A stretch of 64,000 bases of DNA from Chthonomonas sp. (GCA_016788425.1 JAEURQ010000001.1:124001-188000), one strand, 5' to 3'; shown: positions 8,489-16,676, counted from the first letter of the stretch. Notes: generated by a model not told the origin, from the letters alone. Translations and numbers: made by a program.

Positions 8489-9219
8489 TCGCCGCGCTGG
8501 TAGTCGCGAAAGCATTCGGCACGTTGGTTCTCGCCGAGGCGGAGAAGTTTCTCGGCGTTCCCTACGTCGGCAACACGTTAGATAAGGACGTCAACAACGA
8601 GGCAGTTGTGTGCCGCGAGGACGGCTTGGATTGCGTAACCTTCATGGAGTTATCGCTCGCGAGAGCCCGGGCAAAAATTACGGGAACAACGGTTGAACAA
8701 GAAGTCAAAACGACTCGCTACGCCAACTTGGAAGTTAGCTACATCACAAGAAATCACTACACGACTTCATGGTTAGTCAACAACGCAAATGCGGGTCGCA
8801 TTAACCTGCTATTCCAAAACAACAAGGGGGCCAAACCCGCGCCAAACCAGCTTGATTTTATGTCCACTCATGCCGACAAGTACCCGCAACTGAAAGCGCA
8901 TCCCGAGTGGATCCCGGCGATCCAAGCGACCGAGCGCGAGCTAGCCAAGACCAACCTGAAAATGGTGCCGAAGGACCGCCTCACCAGCGTGGCGAAAGAC
9001 CTGCGCCCGGGCGACATTCTCTGCTTCGCCACGACCGTGGCCGGACTCGACTACTCGCACGTCGCGCTCATCGCGGGCGTCAAATCGGGAAGGGTCGAGT
9101 TTTGGCACGCCAGCTCCACCCAAAAGAAAGTCGTCCGCGACCCCGACCTGGCCGCCTACGCGGCGAAACAATCCAAGTGCCCAGGGTTTGTGTTCGCTCG
9201 CCCCATCGCGCCGCGTTAG
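8485..9219 (+). CDS. DUF1460 N-acetylmuramoyl-L-alanine amidase-like protein
   Basis: A 244-residue protein of the DUF1460 family, which has an NlpC/P60-like papain fold. F-L-G-V-P-Y-V and L-D-C-V-T-F near residues 17 and 48 carry the expected nucleophile Cys. D-Y-S-H-V-A-L-I near residue 190 carries the catalytic His. The GTG start overlaps the stop of the upstream BNR protein, so the two are coupled. The N-terminus is short and weakly hydrophobic, so export is uncertain. It probably cleaves a peptidoglycan amide bond. Confidence 0.82.
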   Translation: MIAALVVAKAFGTLVLAEAEKFLGVPYVGNTLDKDVNNEAVVCREDGLDCVTFMELSLARARAKITGTTVEQEVKTTRYANLEVSYITRNHYTTSWLVNNANAGRINLLFQNNKGAKPAPNQLDFMSTHADKYPQLKAHPEWIPAIQATERELAKTNLKMVPKDRLTSVAKDLRPGDILCFATTVAGLDYSHVALIAGVKSGRVEFWHASSTQKKVVRDPDLAAYAAKQSKCPGFVFARPIAPR

Positions 9220-9225
9220 GAGCGT

Positions 9226-9301
9226 TGGCGACCCCGGCGCGACTCGAACGCGCGGCCAACAGCTTAGAAGGCTGTTGCTCTATCCACTGAGCTACGGGGC
9301 C
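9226..9301 (-). tRNA. tRNA-Arg (TCT)
   Basis: A complete cloverleaf on the minus strand with acceptor arm GGCCCCG at 9301-9295, anticodon TCT at 9268-9266, T loop TTCGAGT, discriminator G, and encoded CCA at 9228-9226. It reads AGA codons. Confidence 0.94.
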
Positions 9302-9310
9302 GTTGCCCGC

Positions 9311-9316
9311 AGTGTA
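9311..9316 (-). promoter_or_regulatory. -10 element TACACT for tRNA-Arg
   Basis: TACACT on the minus strand lies nine bases before the mature 5' end of tRNA-Arg. Confidence 0.55.
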
Positions 9317-9323
9317 CCGCGCC

Positions 9324-9959
9324 CTACCAGGCTCGCCGACGCCAATAATCGTCCACCGCATCCTTGGCTTCTTCAATCTCAAAGCCGTGGTTTGCGTTCA
9401 AAAATTCCACCGCACGAATGCGATCGCGACTGGGATTGTCCTTAAAGTAGGCGTCCAACTGCTCTTCGGCTTGGCGGTTGCGCACGTACCGGTCCTGGTT
9501 CGAGCGGTTTTGTCGTTGCCGCCAACGCTCAAACTCGCGTGAGTTTTCGGTCGGCTTGCCGATCCCGTTCTTGATGATGTCAGAGGCCGTGATGGCGCCC
9601 ACGATGCCGACGGGAAGCAGCGACCACCATGTGCCGGGGCTCGTCACCGCATTGATGCCAAGCATCATCACCGCGAACCCGACAAAGTTTCGGATTTTGG
9701 CCTTGGTGCGCTCTTTGGCTTGCTCAAGAAACTGCGCAAACTGGCTTCCGCCTTGCACCGAGCCCACCTTCTCGCGCAGATACTGGTCTTCCGCGGCACG
9801 AATCTGCTCCGGCGTAAGGCCAATTTCCTCGCCCATCGAGCGCAGTTGCTCGCTACTGACCGGTCCGCTCACCGGCGCGGCCACGGTCTGCGGGTCCACC
9901 CGGTTGGCGTGCAGCAAAATCGCCTCGGCTTCTTCGCTGGTGTAGGTGCGCTCGTCCAT
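9324..9959 (-). CDS. 2TM-domain-like membrane protein
   Basis: A 211-residue protein. The ATG at 9959 is chosen over longer frames because TACAAT ends six bases before it. Residues 1-75 are acidic and helical with a short S-E-Q-L-R...G-L-T-P-E-Q-I-R-A-A element like SHOCT/UBA-type helices. Two hydrophobic helices follow (about 95-135), typical of 2TM proteins. The C-terminal half is charged with many Arg, Asn and Gln. Function is unknown; membrane anchoring or scaffolding is possible. Confidence 0.72.
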   Translation of the reverse strand: MDERTYTSEEAEAILLHANRVDPQTVAAPVSGPVSSEQLRSMGEEIGLTPEQIRAAEDQYLREKVGSVQGGSQFAQFLEQAKERTKAKIRNFVGFAVMMLGINAVTSPGTWWSLLPVGIVGAITASDIIKNGIGKPTENSREFERWRQRQNRSNQDRYVRNRQAEEQLDAYFKDNPSRDRIRAVEFLNANHGFEIEEAKDAVDDYWRRRAW

Positions 9960-9965
9960 GCCTCT

Positions 9966-9971
9966 ATTGTA
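9966..9971 (-). promoter_or_regulatory. -10 element TACAAT for leaderless gene 9959
   Basis: TACAAT ends six bases before the ATG. It sits two bases after the stop codon of the upstream DHDPS-like gene. Confidence 0.68.
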
Positions 9972-9973
9972 GG

Positions 9974-10870
9974 TTATGTTGCGGCCAGCGGGCGAGGCAG
10001 CCCTAAGTTGGCCGCGCTCATGCCGAGCTGATCTTCGAGGAGTTGCCGCACGCTTTCGTGGTCGCGCGCCTCCAACGGCACGCGAACGGCGGGGTTGTCG
10101 AGAATCCGCCACCCGGCGAGGACACCCTTCAGCACCGACGGCATTCCGGCTTGGCGCATCGCGGCCATCACCGGTCGCAACAACTCCAGCTTGCGACGGC
10201 CCGCCTCAGGGTCTTCAACAAAATCGCGTTCCGTCGCCACCAGCCAATGCGGAATCAGGTTCGCGCAACCCGAAATCGAGCCCGACCAACCCGCCGCCAG
10301 CGCATCCACCAAGCGACTCTCGTCGCCCATCAGTAGGAGCTTGTCCGGGAACACCCCCGGCCAAGTTGCCAACCCGACATCAAAGCCGCTGCTCGCCTTG
10401 ATTCCCGCGAACAGCGGATGCTGGGCGACTTCGGCCAGGTGCTCCGGCGAGAGCTCGTGCCGCACCATCGCCGGGTGGTGATAGACCAAAATCGGCACCG
10501 GCGATTGATCCATCAACTGCAAGTACCAATCGCGAAGACCCGTCCCCGCGGTTGGCGGAAAGAAGCTCGGCGGCAACGCCAGCGCCGCGGTCGCGCCGAA
10601 TTCTTCGGCGCGCTTGGTCAGCCAAACCGCTTCCACGAGACTGTTGGTGCCGAGCCCGAGAATGACCTTGAGCTTGCCGCGCAGCCGCACCGACTCGCGA
10701 AGCAAGTCGCGCTTTTCGACCGCGGCCAGCGAAGGGCCCTCGCCGTTGGTCCCGGCCAACACCACGCCATCGCAGCCGGCGGCCTCGAAAAAGGCGAGCA
10801 GCCGAGCCAGCGAAACAAAATCAATCCGCCCGCGATCATCGAACGGGGTGACGGCCGCCGGCCAAATCAT
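9974..10870 (-). CDS. dihydrodipicolinate synthase-family aldolase/lyase
   Basis: A 298-residue class I aldolase-family protein. It has the N-terminal P-A-A-V-T-P-F, the pyruvate carboxylate-binding region G-T-N-G-E-G, the tyrosine in V-Y-H-H-P, and the Schiff-base lysine in G-I-K-A-S-S-G near residue 163. The family makes or cleaves C-C bonds with pyruvate; members include DapA, N-acetylneuraminate lyase and sugar-acid aldolases. The gene overlaps the end of the S41 peptidase gene by four bases (ATGA) and no lysine-pathway genes are adjacent, so a catabolic role is as likely as DapA. Confidence 0.85.
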   Translation of the reverse strand: MIWPAAVTPFDDRGRIDFVSLARLLAFFEAAGCDGVVLAGTNGEGPSLAAVEKRDLLRESVRLRGKLKVILGLGTNSLVEAVWLTKRAEEFGATAALALPPSFFPPTAGTGLRDWYLQLMDQSPVPILVYHHPAMVRHELSPEHLAEVAQHPLFAGIKASSGFDVGLATWPGVFPDKLLLMGDESRLVDALAAGWSGSISGCANLIPHWLVATERDFVEDPEAGRRKLELLRPVMAAMRQAGMPSVLKGVLAGWRILDNPAVRVPLEARDHESVRQLLEDQLGMSAANLGLPRPLAAT

Positions 10871-12045
10871 TTCAGCTTGCTGAGCGCGGTTTCAATTCCC
10901 TTCTCGAGAATCAGGTCCTTGCCGGTGGCGTCGAACTCGTCCTTCACGGCGATGTCCGGGTCCACACCCTTATCTTCGAGAGTCTGACCATCCACCTTCA
11001 GGCGAACCATCGGAATCTCGAGGAAGGCCCAATCGTTGAGGCGCAGCGGCGTGGTGCCGAGCACCGCCCCGGCCGTGGTTCGACCGACCAATGTGGCCCG
11101 GCCGCTCGACTTGAGAATGTAGCTAAGCACCTCCTTGGCCGATCGCGAACCCTCATTGATCAGCACGATCAGCGGCTTGCTATAGCCGTAATATTGCGTC
11201 TGAGTCGCGCCGCCCGTGGTCCACTCCAACTTGGTGCCGGGTCGGAAAAATGGGTCCGCATACCGCTCCGGACGACCGCCGAAGCCATCGCGAAGATCGA
11301 GGATAAACGCGTCGGTATCTTGCAGCGAGGCCACCGCGCTGTGCGTGGCGGTGATGAAGTCTTCCGAGCTTTGCGTCCACAAGTGGAAGTAGCCCAGCCG
11401 CTTACCGCCTTGCTCAATCACGCGGCGTGAGTTGCGGCTGGCATTCAGAAACATGCGTAGAGCGGGTTCGGAATTCACCTTGACCTTGACCTCGGCTTCC
11501 TTGGTGCCGCGCCGGTAGCCAATCATCACTTCCTTGCCGATCGCGCCTTCGAACGGGCGAATCGGCTTGAATTTGCCGCCGTCCACCGTCAGCAGTTCGT
11601 CGCCCTTGCGCAGTCCGGCCCGCTCGGCTTCGCCGCCGTTGACGATCATCTGCACAAAGTAGCGGTTGCCATCGCGTCGGAACCACGCGCCGATGTGCGG
11701 CATCGCGGCGCCCGCGTTGATGCCGTTCGCGCTCAAGGATTTTTGCAAGCCGTCGAAGGTGTAGTAGCCCTGCTCGTCGTTGCCCAAAAAGGCAAAGTGC
11801 GAGTCGTTGAATTCCTCAATCATGCGGTTCATGATCTCGCCAAATTCCTCGCGGCTGGCAGCCTTACCCGCGATATCCTTGTACTTAGCGAACGTGCGCA
11901 CCTTTTCATCTTTGCGGCTGGCATCGTAAAACATGCGGTTGATCATGTCCGTGGAGCGGGTGAAAAGCGCGGCGTAGTCGTCCGCGGCCTGGGCGGCCAC
12001 GGGTTGCGACAGGGCGACGGCGGCCAGAAAAACCGAGATGGGCAT
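10867..12045 (-). CDS. secreted S41-family (C-terminal-processing-like) peptidase
   Basis: A 392-residue protein. The start at 12045 follows from TACAAT seven bases upstream and gives a signal peptide (M-P-I-S-V-F-L-A-A-V-A-L, cleavage near A-Q-A-A). A PDZ-like segment (about 140-200, G-L-R-K-G-D-E-L-L-T-V-D-G) precedes the S41 catalytic core. L-I-N-E-G-S-R-S-A-K-E, about residue 300, carries the nucleophile Ser region, and G-R-T-T-A-G-A-V follows. D-L-R-D-G-F-G-G is the usual D-L-R-x-N-x-G equivalent. It probably degrades or trims exported proteins. It is the first gene of a two-gene operon with the aldolase. Confidence 0.87.
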   Translation of the reverse strand: MPISVFLAAVALSQPVAAQAADDYAALFTRSTDMINRMFYDASRKDEKVRTFAKYKDIAGKAASREEFGEIMNRMIEEFNDSHFAFLGNDEQGYYTFDGLQKSLSANGINAGAAMPHIGAWFRRDGNRYFVQMIVNGGEAERAGLRKGDELLTVDGGKFKPIRPFEGAIGKEVMIGYRRGTKEAEVKVKVNSEPALRMFLNASRNSRRVIEQGGKRLGYFHLWTQSSEDFITATHSAVASLQDTDAFILDLRDGFGGRPERYADPFFRPGTKLEWTTGGATQTQYYGYSKPLIVLINEGSRSAKEVLSYILKSSGRATLVGRTTAGAVLGTTPLRLNDWAFLEIPMVRLKVDGQTLEDKGVDPDIAVKDEFDATGKDLILEKGIETALSKLK

Positions 12046-12052
12046 AGTTCCC

Positions 12053-12058
12053 ATTGTA
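12053..12058 (-). promoter_or_regulatory. -10 element TACAAT for leaderless gene 12045
   Basis: TACAAT ends seven bases before the ATG at 12045. An earlier in-frame ATG at 12054 overlaps this hexamer and is therefore rejected as the start. Confidence 0.68.
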
Positions 12059-12101
12059 CAGTCGCCCCGCGGGTCGAAGTTCCAAAGGTAGCCTTGAGGC
12101 C

Positions 12102-12761
12102 ATGAAACTTGCTGCTTTGCTCGTGCTCACCGCTCCGATTGCCATGCAGGTGGCCGAGAAGCCGCCGTTCGAAGATGCGATTCTTAAGTTCGAGGCGGAC
12201 GACAAGAAGAATCCGCCGAAGCCGGGCGGCATTGTGTTTATCGGGAGCTCCAGCATATTGGGTTGGCGCACGTTGGCCAAGGATTTTCCCGACCACAACG
12301 TGATCAATCGCGGGTTTGGCGGTTCGGTGATCGCCGATTCGGTGCGCTACGCTCAGCGAATTGTTACGCCCTACAAGCCGGAAATGGTGGTGTTCTTTGC
12401 CGGCTCCAATGACATATCGGCGGGGAAGTCGGCGGAGACCGTGTTCGCTGATTTTCAGGCGTTTGTCGGCAAGGTTCGCGAAAAACTGCCGAAGACCCGG
12501 ATCGCGTTTATCTCGATTTCGCCCGCGCCGTCGCGCGCAAAGTTTTTAGAGGTTGATCGGGAGGCAAACCGTATGATTCGGTGGTTCTGCAATCAGAGCG
12601 AAAATATGGCGTTCATTGACATTGTTCCTCTGATGCTCGATGCTAAAGGACAGCACCGGCCGGAACTTTACCAATCGGATCGTTTGCACATGAATCCCGA
12701 TGGTTATGCGATTTGGCGAAAAGCCGTTTTGCCATTTTTGCCGTGGGGACATAAAAAGTAG
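12102..12761 (+). CDS. secreted SGNH/GDSL-family hydrolase
   Basis: A 219-residue SGNH hydrolase. The start at 12102 gives a short signal peptide (M-K-L-A-A-L-L-V-L-T). Block I F-I-G-S-S-S-I carries the nucleophile Ser, then R-G-F-G-G-S (block II Gly), G-S-N-D-I (block III Asn), and D-R-L-H-M-N with the Asp-His pair near the end. It resembles the platelet-activating-factor acetylhydrolase-like esterases often used on acetylated sugars. It is divergent from the S41 gene with 56 bases between starts. TAGCCT, seven bases upstream, is a weak -10 candidate. Confidence 0.87.
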   Translation: MKLAALLVLTAPIAMQVAEKPPFEDAILKFEADDKKNPPKPGGIVFIGSSSILGWRTLAKDFPDHNVINRGFGGSVIADSVRYAQRIVTPYKPEMVVFFAGSNDISAGKSAETVFADFQAFVGKVREKLPKTRIAFISISPAPSRAKFLEVDREANRMIRWFCNQSENMAFIDIVPLMLDAKGQHRPELYQSDRLHMNPDGYAIWRKAVLPFLPWGHKK

Positions 12762-12763
12762 GC

Positions 12764-12769
12764 TACACT
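12764..12769 (+). promoter_or_regulatory. -10 element TACACT for leaderless gene 12777
   Basis: TACACT ends seven bases before the ATG at 12777, three bases after the stop of the SGNH gene. Confidence 0.65.
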
Positions 12770-12776
12770 GCGAGAT

Positions 12777-13436
12777 ATGGCGCACGATGACGAGGCCCTC
12801 GCCTTTATCGCCAACGCGAAATCGCAGGCGGTCCCCGACGAGAGCATTCTGGTTTTGCTGGAAGATTCTGGTTGGCCTCGCAAAGAGGCGAGCCGGGTTT
12901 TGGCTCGCCACTACGCGGAGTCTAAAGGGCTAGCGGCGCCTCGTTCCCGGCGCAGTCAGGGCTCGTTTGGGGTGGATATCTGTCTGAACGTGCTAGCCTG
13001 CTTGTTCCTCATCACCACGCTTGTGGGGCTCATTATCGTCCTCAGCGGGATGGTTGATACGGCTCTGCCCATGGAGGCACGCCGACAAGGATATGACCGA
13101 TTGAACCTGGAGTACCTAGGCTCCGTGATTGTCGGCGCACCGCTCTATCTGTGGGTGATGAAAGTGCTCAACCGGCGGCTCGCAACGGGCGTTTCACAAC
13201 CGAACGCCCCGTTTCGGCAATGGATCGTTGGGCTTTTGCTCGCATTTGGTATCGCGACCGTATTCTATCGCACGGTGATCTTGGTAATCGATGCCATTAT
13301 GGGCCGGGGCGATCTTGCGAATAGTTTCGCTAAACTTCTCATCACGGCCTTACTTGTGGGTTTGGCGACTTGGTATTACTCCTATTGGTTACGGGCGCCT
13401 TTCGCCGGATCTGAGGTCAACCATGAAAAATCCTAA
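12777..13436 (+). CDS. DUF5671-like multi-pass membrane protein
   Basis: A 219-residue protein. Residues 1-45 form a small helical domain ending in a G-W-x-x-x-x-A motif, as in the N-terminus of DUF5671 proteins. About four hydrophobic helices follow (roughly 68-92, 115-130, 145-170, 185-205), with a W-Y-Y-S-Y-W near the last helix. The downstream gene overlaps its 3' end by 14 bases, so they form one unit. Family assignment is by pattern only. The role is unknown. Confidence 0.7.
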   Translation: MAHDDEALAFIANAKSQAVPDESILVLLEDSGWPRKEASRVLARHYAESKGLAAPRSRRSQGSFGVDICLNVLACLFLITTLVGLIIVLSGMVDTALPMEARRQGYDRLNLEYLGSVIVGAPLYLWVMKVLNRRLATGVSQPNAPFRQWIVGLLLAFGIATVFYRTVILVIDAIMGRGDLANSFAKLLITALLVGLATWYYSYWLRAPFAGSEVNHEKS

Positions 13437-13905
13437 TCGCATCGCCGGGATCGCACTTTCGGTGGTTGTAATCGCGGTAGTCGGAGTTGCCTTTGTCGTC
13501 ATCGGGTCCCCGGTTAAAAATCGCGGACTGAATCTCGACCGCCACACTCTGATCGATGTCACTGATATTGCGCTGAAGATCGCTGAGGATGCGAAAAACG
13601 CAGCCAAGGGCGGTGGCGCGATCGCAATTCAGAATTATCCATCCTGGTCGGGTCTTGTAAGCGCCGCACATGCCACGTTACCGGCCGACCGATTCACGTA
13701 CCGCAAAATCTCCGCGGTGGAGTTCGAAATTTGTACAACCTTTAACTACGATTATGAGGAAGCGAAAGCGAAGTTTGGCAATTTCGCCCACCCTATGTGG
13801 GTCTACAAGGCTGGTCGCCATTGCTTCCGCTTGAATGTGACGAAACTCAAAGACGAATTGCGAGTGTACGGTAGCTCAAGCTTCTACGGCTTCTTCGACG
13901 ACTAG
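13423..13905 (+). CDS. single-pass membrane protein partner of the DUF5671-like gene
   Basis: A 160-residue protein starting inside the end of the upstream gene. Residues 8-28 form one transmembrane helix. The remainder is a small extracytoplasmic domain with Y-R-K-I-S-A-V-E-F-E-I-C-T-T-F-N and two cysteines (one in that motif, one in R-H-C-F). I recall similar small proteins encoded beside DUF5671 genes, which supports a functional pair, but no activity is known to me. Confidence 0.7.
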   Translation: MKNPNRIAGIALSVVVIAVVGVAFVVIGSPVKNRGLNLDRHTLIDVTDIALKIAEDAKNAAKGGGAIAIQNYPSWSGLVSAAHATLPADRFTYRKISAVEFEICTTFNYDYEEAKAKFGNFAHPMWVYKAGRHCFRLNVTKLKDELRVYGSSSFYGFFDD

Positions 13906-14018
13906 AGCCATCCAGACATAAGTTCAATCACTTAAACAAGCGAACTCGATGGTTGGACATATTGAAATAATCGTGAAACTGTGATTAGTTGAACAGGATG
14001 CACACGCTTTTCGCACTG

Positions 14019-15575
14019 CTACGACTGCTGGCGAGGCGGAAAATTTTTCTTTAGCCATTTTCGAAGTGTGATATCTTCACTTGAAGTACTGTCACCACCG
14101 TAGGGGTCGGAGAAATCTGCGAGTTGCCAACCGCCCGGGTCAAACGACGCTCGTGGATCACCTGCCGTTTGACCACATTGAGCTCCATGTAAATTCGTTC
14201 CTTGAAGCTGTGAACGCGTGAGCTCAGCACCTTGAAGTGATGACCACGAAAGAGTCGCTCCGCAAAGGCGGGCACCTGACATTGCGCTGTCTTGCATCGA
14301 TGCCCCTGTTAGTTGCGCTTGATTCAGGTTTGTATCGCGGAGCCAAGCTGCTTGTAAGTTTGCCAATGAAAGCTCAGCTTCTTGGAGATCGGCGCCACTT
14401 AGGATGGATGATTGCAAATTTGCTTCTGTGAGAACTGCTCCGGCCAGAAAGGTTTCCTCAAGATAGAGCCCGCGTCGGTCGTGTTGGATTTCAATCATTC
14501 TGTGACGAGTAGATGTGTCAACCGGGTGGTCACGGACCGCAAGTGATCTCAAGTAAGGTGGTTCTGAGAGAAGCTGTAAGCATTCCGCCAATGCGTCGCG
14601 AGCTTCACAAAGTAACTTTGCCGCCGAAGCAAATCGATTTAAGTATCTTGTATCGACTTGGTTCTGACCTGGTAGTTTGAGTGCCTGGCGCGCTGCCAAT
14701 AAATGACCAAATGCTTGCTTTGCTTGCATGGTTTTCCGTAGCTGGTTCAGGCAGCGTGCGTTGCCGGTTGTGGTAGGTAGGAAGGCGCAGAACGCACTGA
14801 GTTTGCGAAGCAAAAGAGGATTGGAAAACGCTAACCCTTCAGCAAGAACACTTACAAACACTCTAAGTGCTGTCCGATTTGCATCGGCCAGCGTGTTTGC
14901 TAAGTGGTGTAGAAGCGGCTCTAGAGTACCTTCATCATTTGCAAAGGTTGCCATCTGCCGCAGTGCCTTTCGCACCTCGTCCAGCGCAGACTGCTCCTCC
15001 CATTGATGGAGGGCGGCAGCGAGTCGGTTAGCGGCACGCAAAAAGTATGGGTAATTGTCCTTACATTTTGCCGATTTGTGGTCACCGTAAGGCGCTTCAG
15101 GGGGTTCGCCATCTGGACCCATTCTGCGGGGGTCTGGTGTTTGCGCAAGTTCTGCTAAGCCAATGGCGGCATTAATCCGTTCGAGAGTCGAGGCGGAAGA
15201 GAAGTCTTCGGCAAGCTCGGCAAAGAGTGTCTCCAAGCGGCTTAGCTCCGCAAGCTCGCGTTCTCGCCTTTCCTTTTCATTCTCAAACTCGCGGGCTTGT
15301 TTGAGCTGTTGAACATGGTGTTGGTCTTTCTGGCTCCGATTCAAAAAGAAGGTGACCAGGCCCACAGAGCCGGCGATCCAACCAACCGCCGCCGAGATAG
15401 CATGGCCCTGGGCGTTGCCCGTCAAGGAATTGACTTCCTTACCGCTCGGCCAGATATCCACGCCCCCGAGAGCCATAAAGTAATCAAACACCAACCACGC
15501 GAAGAGAATACAGACTATCACCAGCAGTGTCTGGGCAATACGCCGCCAAAAGGGCTTCTTTGTGTCGTCGGCCAT
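14019..15575 (-). CDS. membrane-anchored pentapeptide-repeat protein
   Basis: A 518-residue protein. Two transmembrane helices lie near residues 10-35 and 58-78, followed by a charged coiled-coil segment (K-D-Q-H-H-V-Q-Q to about 125). A helical middle region of about 250 residues has no recognised motif. A pentapeptide-repeat stretch follows (about 380-480, repeats such as A-N-L-Q-S, A-D-L-Q-E, A-N-L-Q-A), which forms a right-handed beta-helix. TAAACT lies ten bases before the chosen ATG; an in-frame ATG at 15617 is possible. GC in sampled lines is 50-58%, below neighbours, which may indicate transfer. It converges with the 13423 gene across a 113-base gap. Confidence 0.78.
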   Translation of the reverse strand: MADDTKKPFWRRIAQTLLVIVCILFAWLVFDYFMALGGVDIWPSGKEVNSLTGNAQGHAISAAVGWIAGSVGLVTFFLNRSQKDQHHVQQLKQAREFENEKERRERELAELSRLETLFAELAEDFSSASTLERINAAIGLAELAQTPDPRRMGPDGEPPEAPYGDHKSAKCKDNYPYFLRAANRLAAALHQWEEQSALDEVRKALRQMATFANDEGTLEPLLHHLANTLADANRTALRVFVSVLAEGLAFSNPLLLRKLSAFCAFLPTTTGNARCLNQLRKTMQAKQAFGHLLAARQALKLPGQNQVDTRYLNRFASAAKLLCEARDALAECLQLLSEPPYLRSLAVRDHPVDTSTRHRMIEIQHDRRGLYLEETFLAGAVLTEANLQSSILSGADLQEAELSLANLQAAWLRDTNLNQAQLTGASMQDSAMSGARLCGATLSWSSLQGAELTRSQLQGTNLHGAQCGQTAGDPRASFDPGGWQLADFSDPYGGDSTSSEDITLRKWLKKNFPPRQQS

Positions 15576-15623
15576 TGAAGTTCCCAGTTTACTAGAACCC
15601 GACCTCTTGCCAGTCACAAAATA

Positions 15624-15651
15624 TCACCTTGGGTGACTTGACCCTCAAGGT
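15624..15651 (+). promoter_or_regulatory. nested inverted repeats in the cyclophilin promoter
   Basis: TCACC/GGTGA around TTG at 15624-15636, and ACCTTG/CAAGGT at 15626-15631 and 15646-15651. They span the spacer between a -35-like TTGGGT (15629-15634) and TAAAAT, where a repressor would act. The significance is unproven. Confidence 0.35.
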
Positions 15652-15656
15652 AAAAT
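15651..15656 (+). promoter_or_regulatory. -10 element TAAAAT for leaderless GTG gene 15664
   Basis: TAAAAT ends seven bases before the GTG at 15664, with TTGGGT 16 bases upstream. An ATG at 15655 overlaps the hexamer and is rejected as start. Confidence 0.65.
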
Positions 15657-15663
15657 GAGAGTC

Positions 15664-16200
15664 GTGAGCGACATTTCCCCCTCCCCTGAGCCGAATGACG
15701 GCGACGTCATCGCCATCTTGAACACCACCCACGGGCGCATCGCCCTGCGGTTTTTCCCCGAGGTCGCGCCGAAGCACGCCGAGGCGTTTCAAAAGCTCGT
15801 GACCGAAGGCTTTTACAATGGCGTTCGGTTCCACCGCGTCATCCCCGGCTTTATGATCCAAGGCGGCGACCCCAACTCGAAGGACGGCGCGACCCGCCAT
15901 CTGCACGGCACCGGCGGCCCGGGCTACACGCTCAACCAAGAATTCAACAGCATCCCGCACACGCCGGGAATCCTGAGCGCGGCCCGCACCAACGACCCCA
16001 ATTCGGCGGGCAGTCAGTTTTTCATCATGCACAAGACCTCGCCGCACCTCGATGGCCAATACACGGTCTACGGGCAAGTGGTGGAAGGGCTGGACATCGT
16101 GGACAAGATCGCCAACCTGCCCAAGGATAACCGCGACAATCCGCTGGAAGAGCACGCCGCCATCATCACGTCGGCCGAGCTGACCACCTGGCCGCTGTAA
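15664..16200 (+). CDS. cyclophilin-type peptidyl-prolyl cis-trans isomerase
   Basis: A 178-residue cytoplasmic cyclophilin without signal peptide. It has the active-site signature F-H-R-V-I-P-G-F-M-I-Q-G-G-D followed by G-G-P-G-Y, then S-A-A-R-x-x-D-P-N-S-A-G-S-Q-F-F-I and L-D-G-Q-Y-T-V-Y-G-Q-V. It catalyses proline isomerisation during folding. The GTG start is inferred from the promoter spacing. QueD-like and pseudopilin genes follow closely, so the three may be cotranscribed. Confidence 0.94.
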   Translation: MSDISPSPEPNDGDVIAILNTTHGRIALRFFPEVAPKHAEAFQKLVTEGFYNGVRFHRVIPGFMIQGGDPNSKDGATRHLHGTGGPGYTLNQEFNSIPHTPGILSAARTNDPNSAGSQFFIMHKTSPHLDGQYTVYGQVVEGLDIVDKIANLPKDNRDNPLEEHAAIITSAELTTWPL

Positions 16201-16209
16201 GGCACGCCG

Positions 16210-16674
16210 GTGTACCGCGTCTGCCGCACGTTCACGGTTGAGTCCGGACACATGCTTCACAAACACCGTGAAGCATGTCGTTTTCCGCATGGCCACACCC
16301 GCCGCATCGAGGTGGTGGTGGCCAGCGAAACCCTCGACGCCAACGACATGGTGGTGGACTTTAAGGCGCTGAAACTGGCGCTCGGCGAGGCGATCAACCG
16401 CTTTGATCATCGCATGGCGATTCATCGCGACGACCCTTTGCGCGAGGCGATGGCGGCGGTTCACCCCGATTCGCTCATCGTGTTCGATCGCGACCCGACC
16501 ACTGAGGTCATCGCCGAAGAACTCTTTCGACAAGCAGCCGAGGTTCTGGCGCAAGGCTTCTCGGGTGCTTCGGCCAACGGCCATGTCTACGAAATCCCCG
16601 CCGGGCGGCTTCGCTTGGAGCGGCTTCGCGTGTGGGAGACCCCGAACTCGTGGGCCGAGTTTAGCGTCAGCTAA
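16210..16674 (+). CDS. queD: 6-carboxytetrahydropterin synthase / 6-pyruvoyl-tetrahydropterin synthase-like protein
   Basis: A 154-residue protein from a GTG nine bases after the cyclophilin stop. It has the zinc-binding histidines of the family (G-H near residue 13, and F-P-H-G-H near 27-30), with the catalytic Cys just before (E-A-C-R). V-D-F-x-x-L-K follows, then F-D-H-R-M and the late catalytic Glu region (W-E-T-P-x-x-x-A). QueD makes 6-carboxytetrahydropterin from 7,8-dihydroneopterin triphosphate for queuosine and deazapurine synthesis. Other que genes are absent here, so the alternative PTPS activity cannot be excluded. Confidence 0.82.
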   Translation: MYRVCRTFTVESGHMLHKHREACRFPHGHTRRIEVVVASETLDANDMVVDFKALKLALGEAINRFDHRMAIHRDDPLREAMAAVHPDSLIVFDRDPTTEVIAEELFRQAAEVLAQGFSGASANGHVYEIPAGRLRLERLRVWETPNSWAEFSVS

Positions 16675-16676
16675 TC

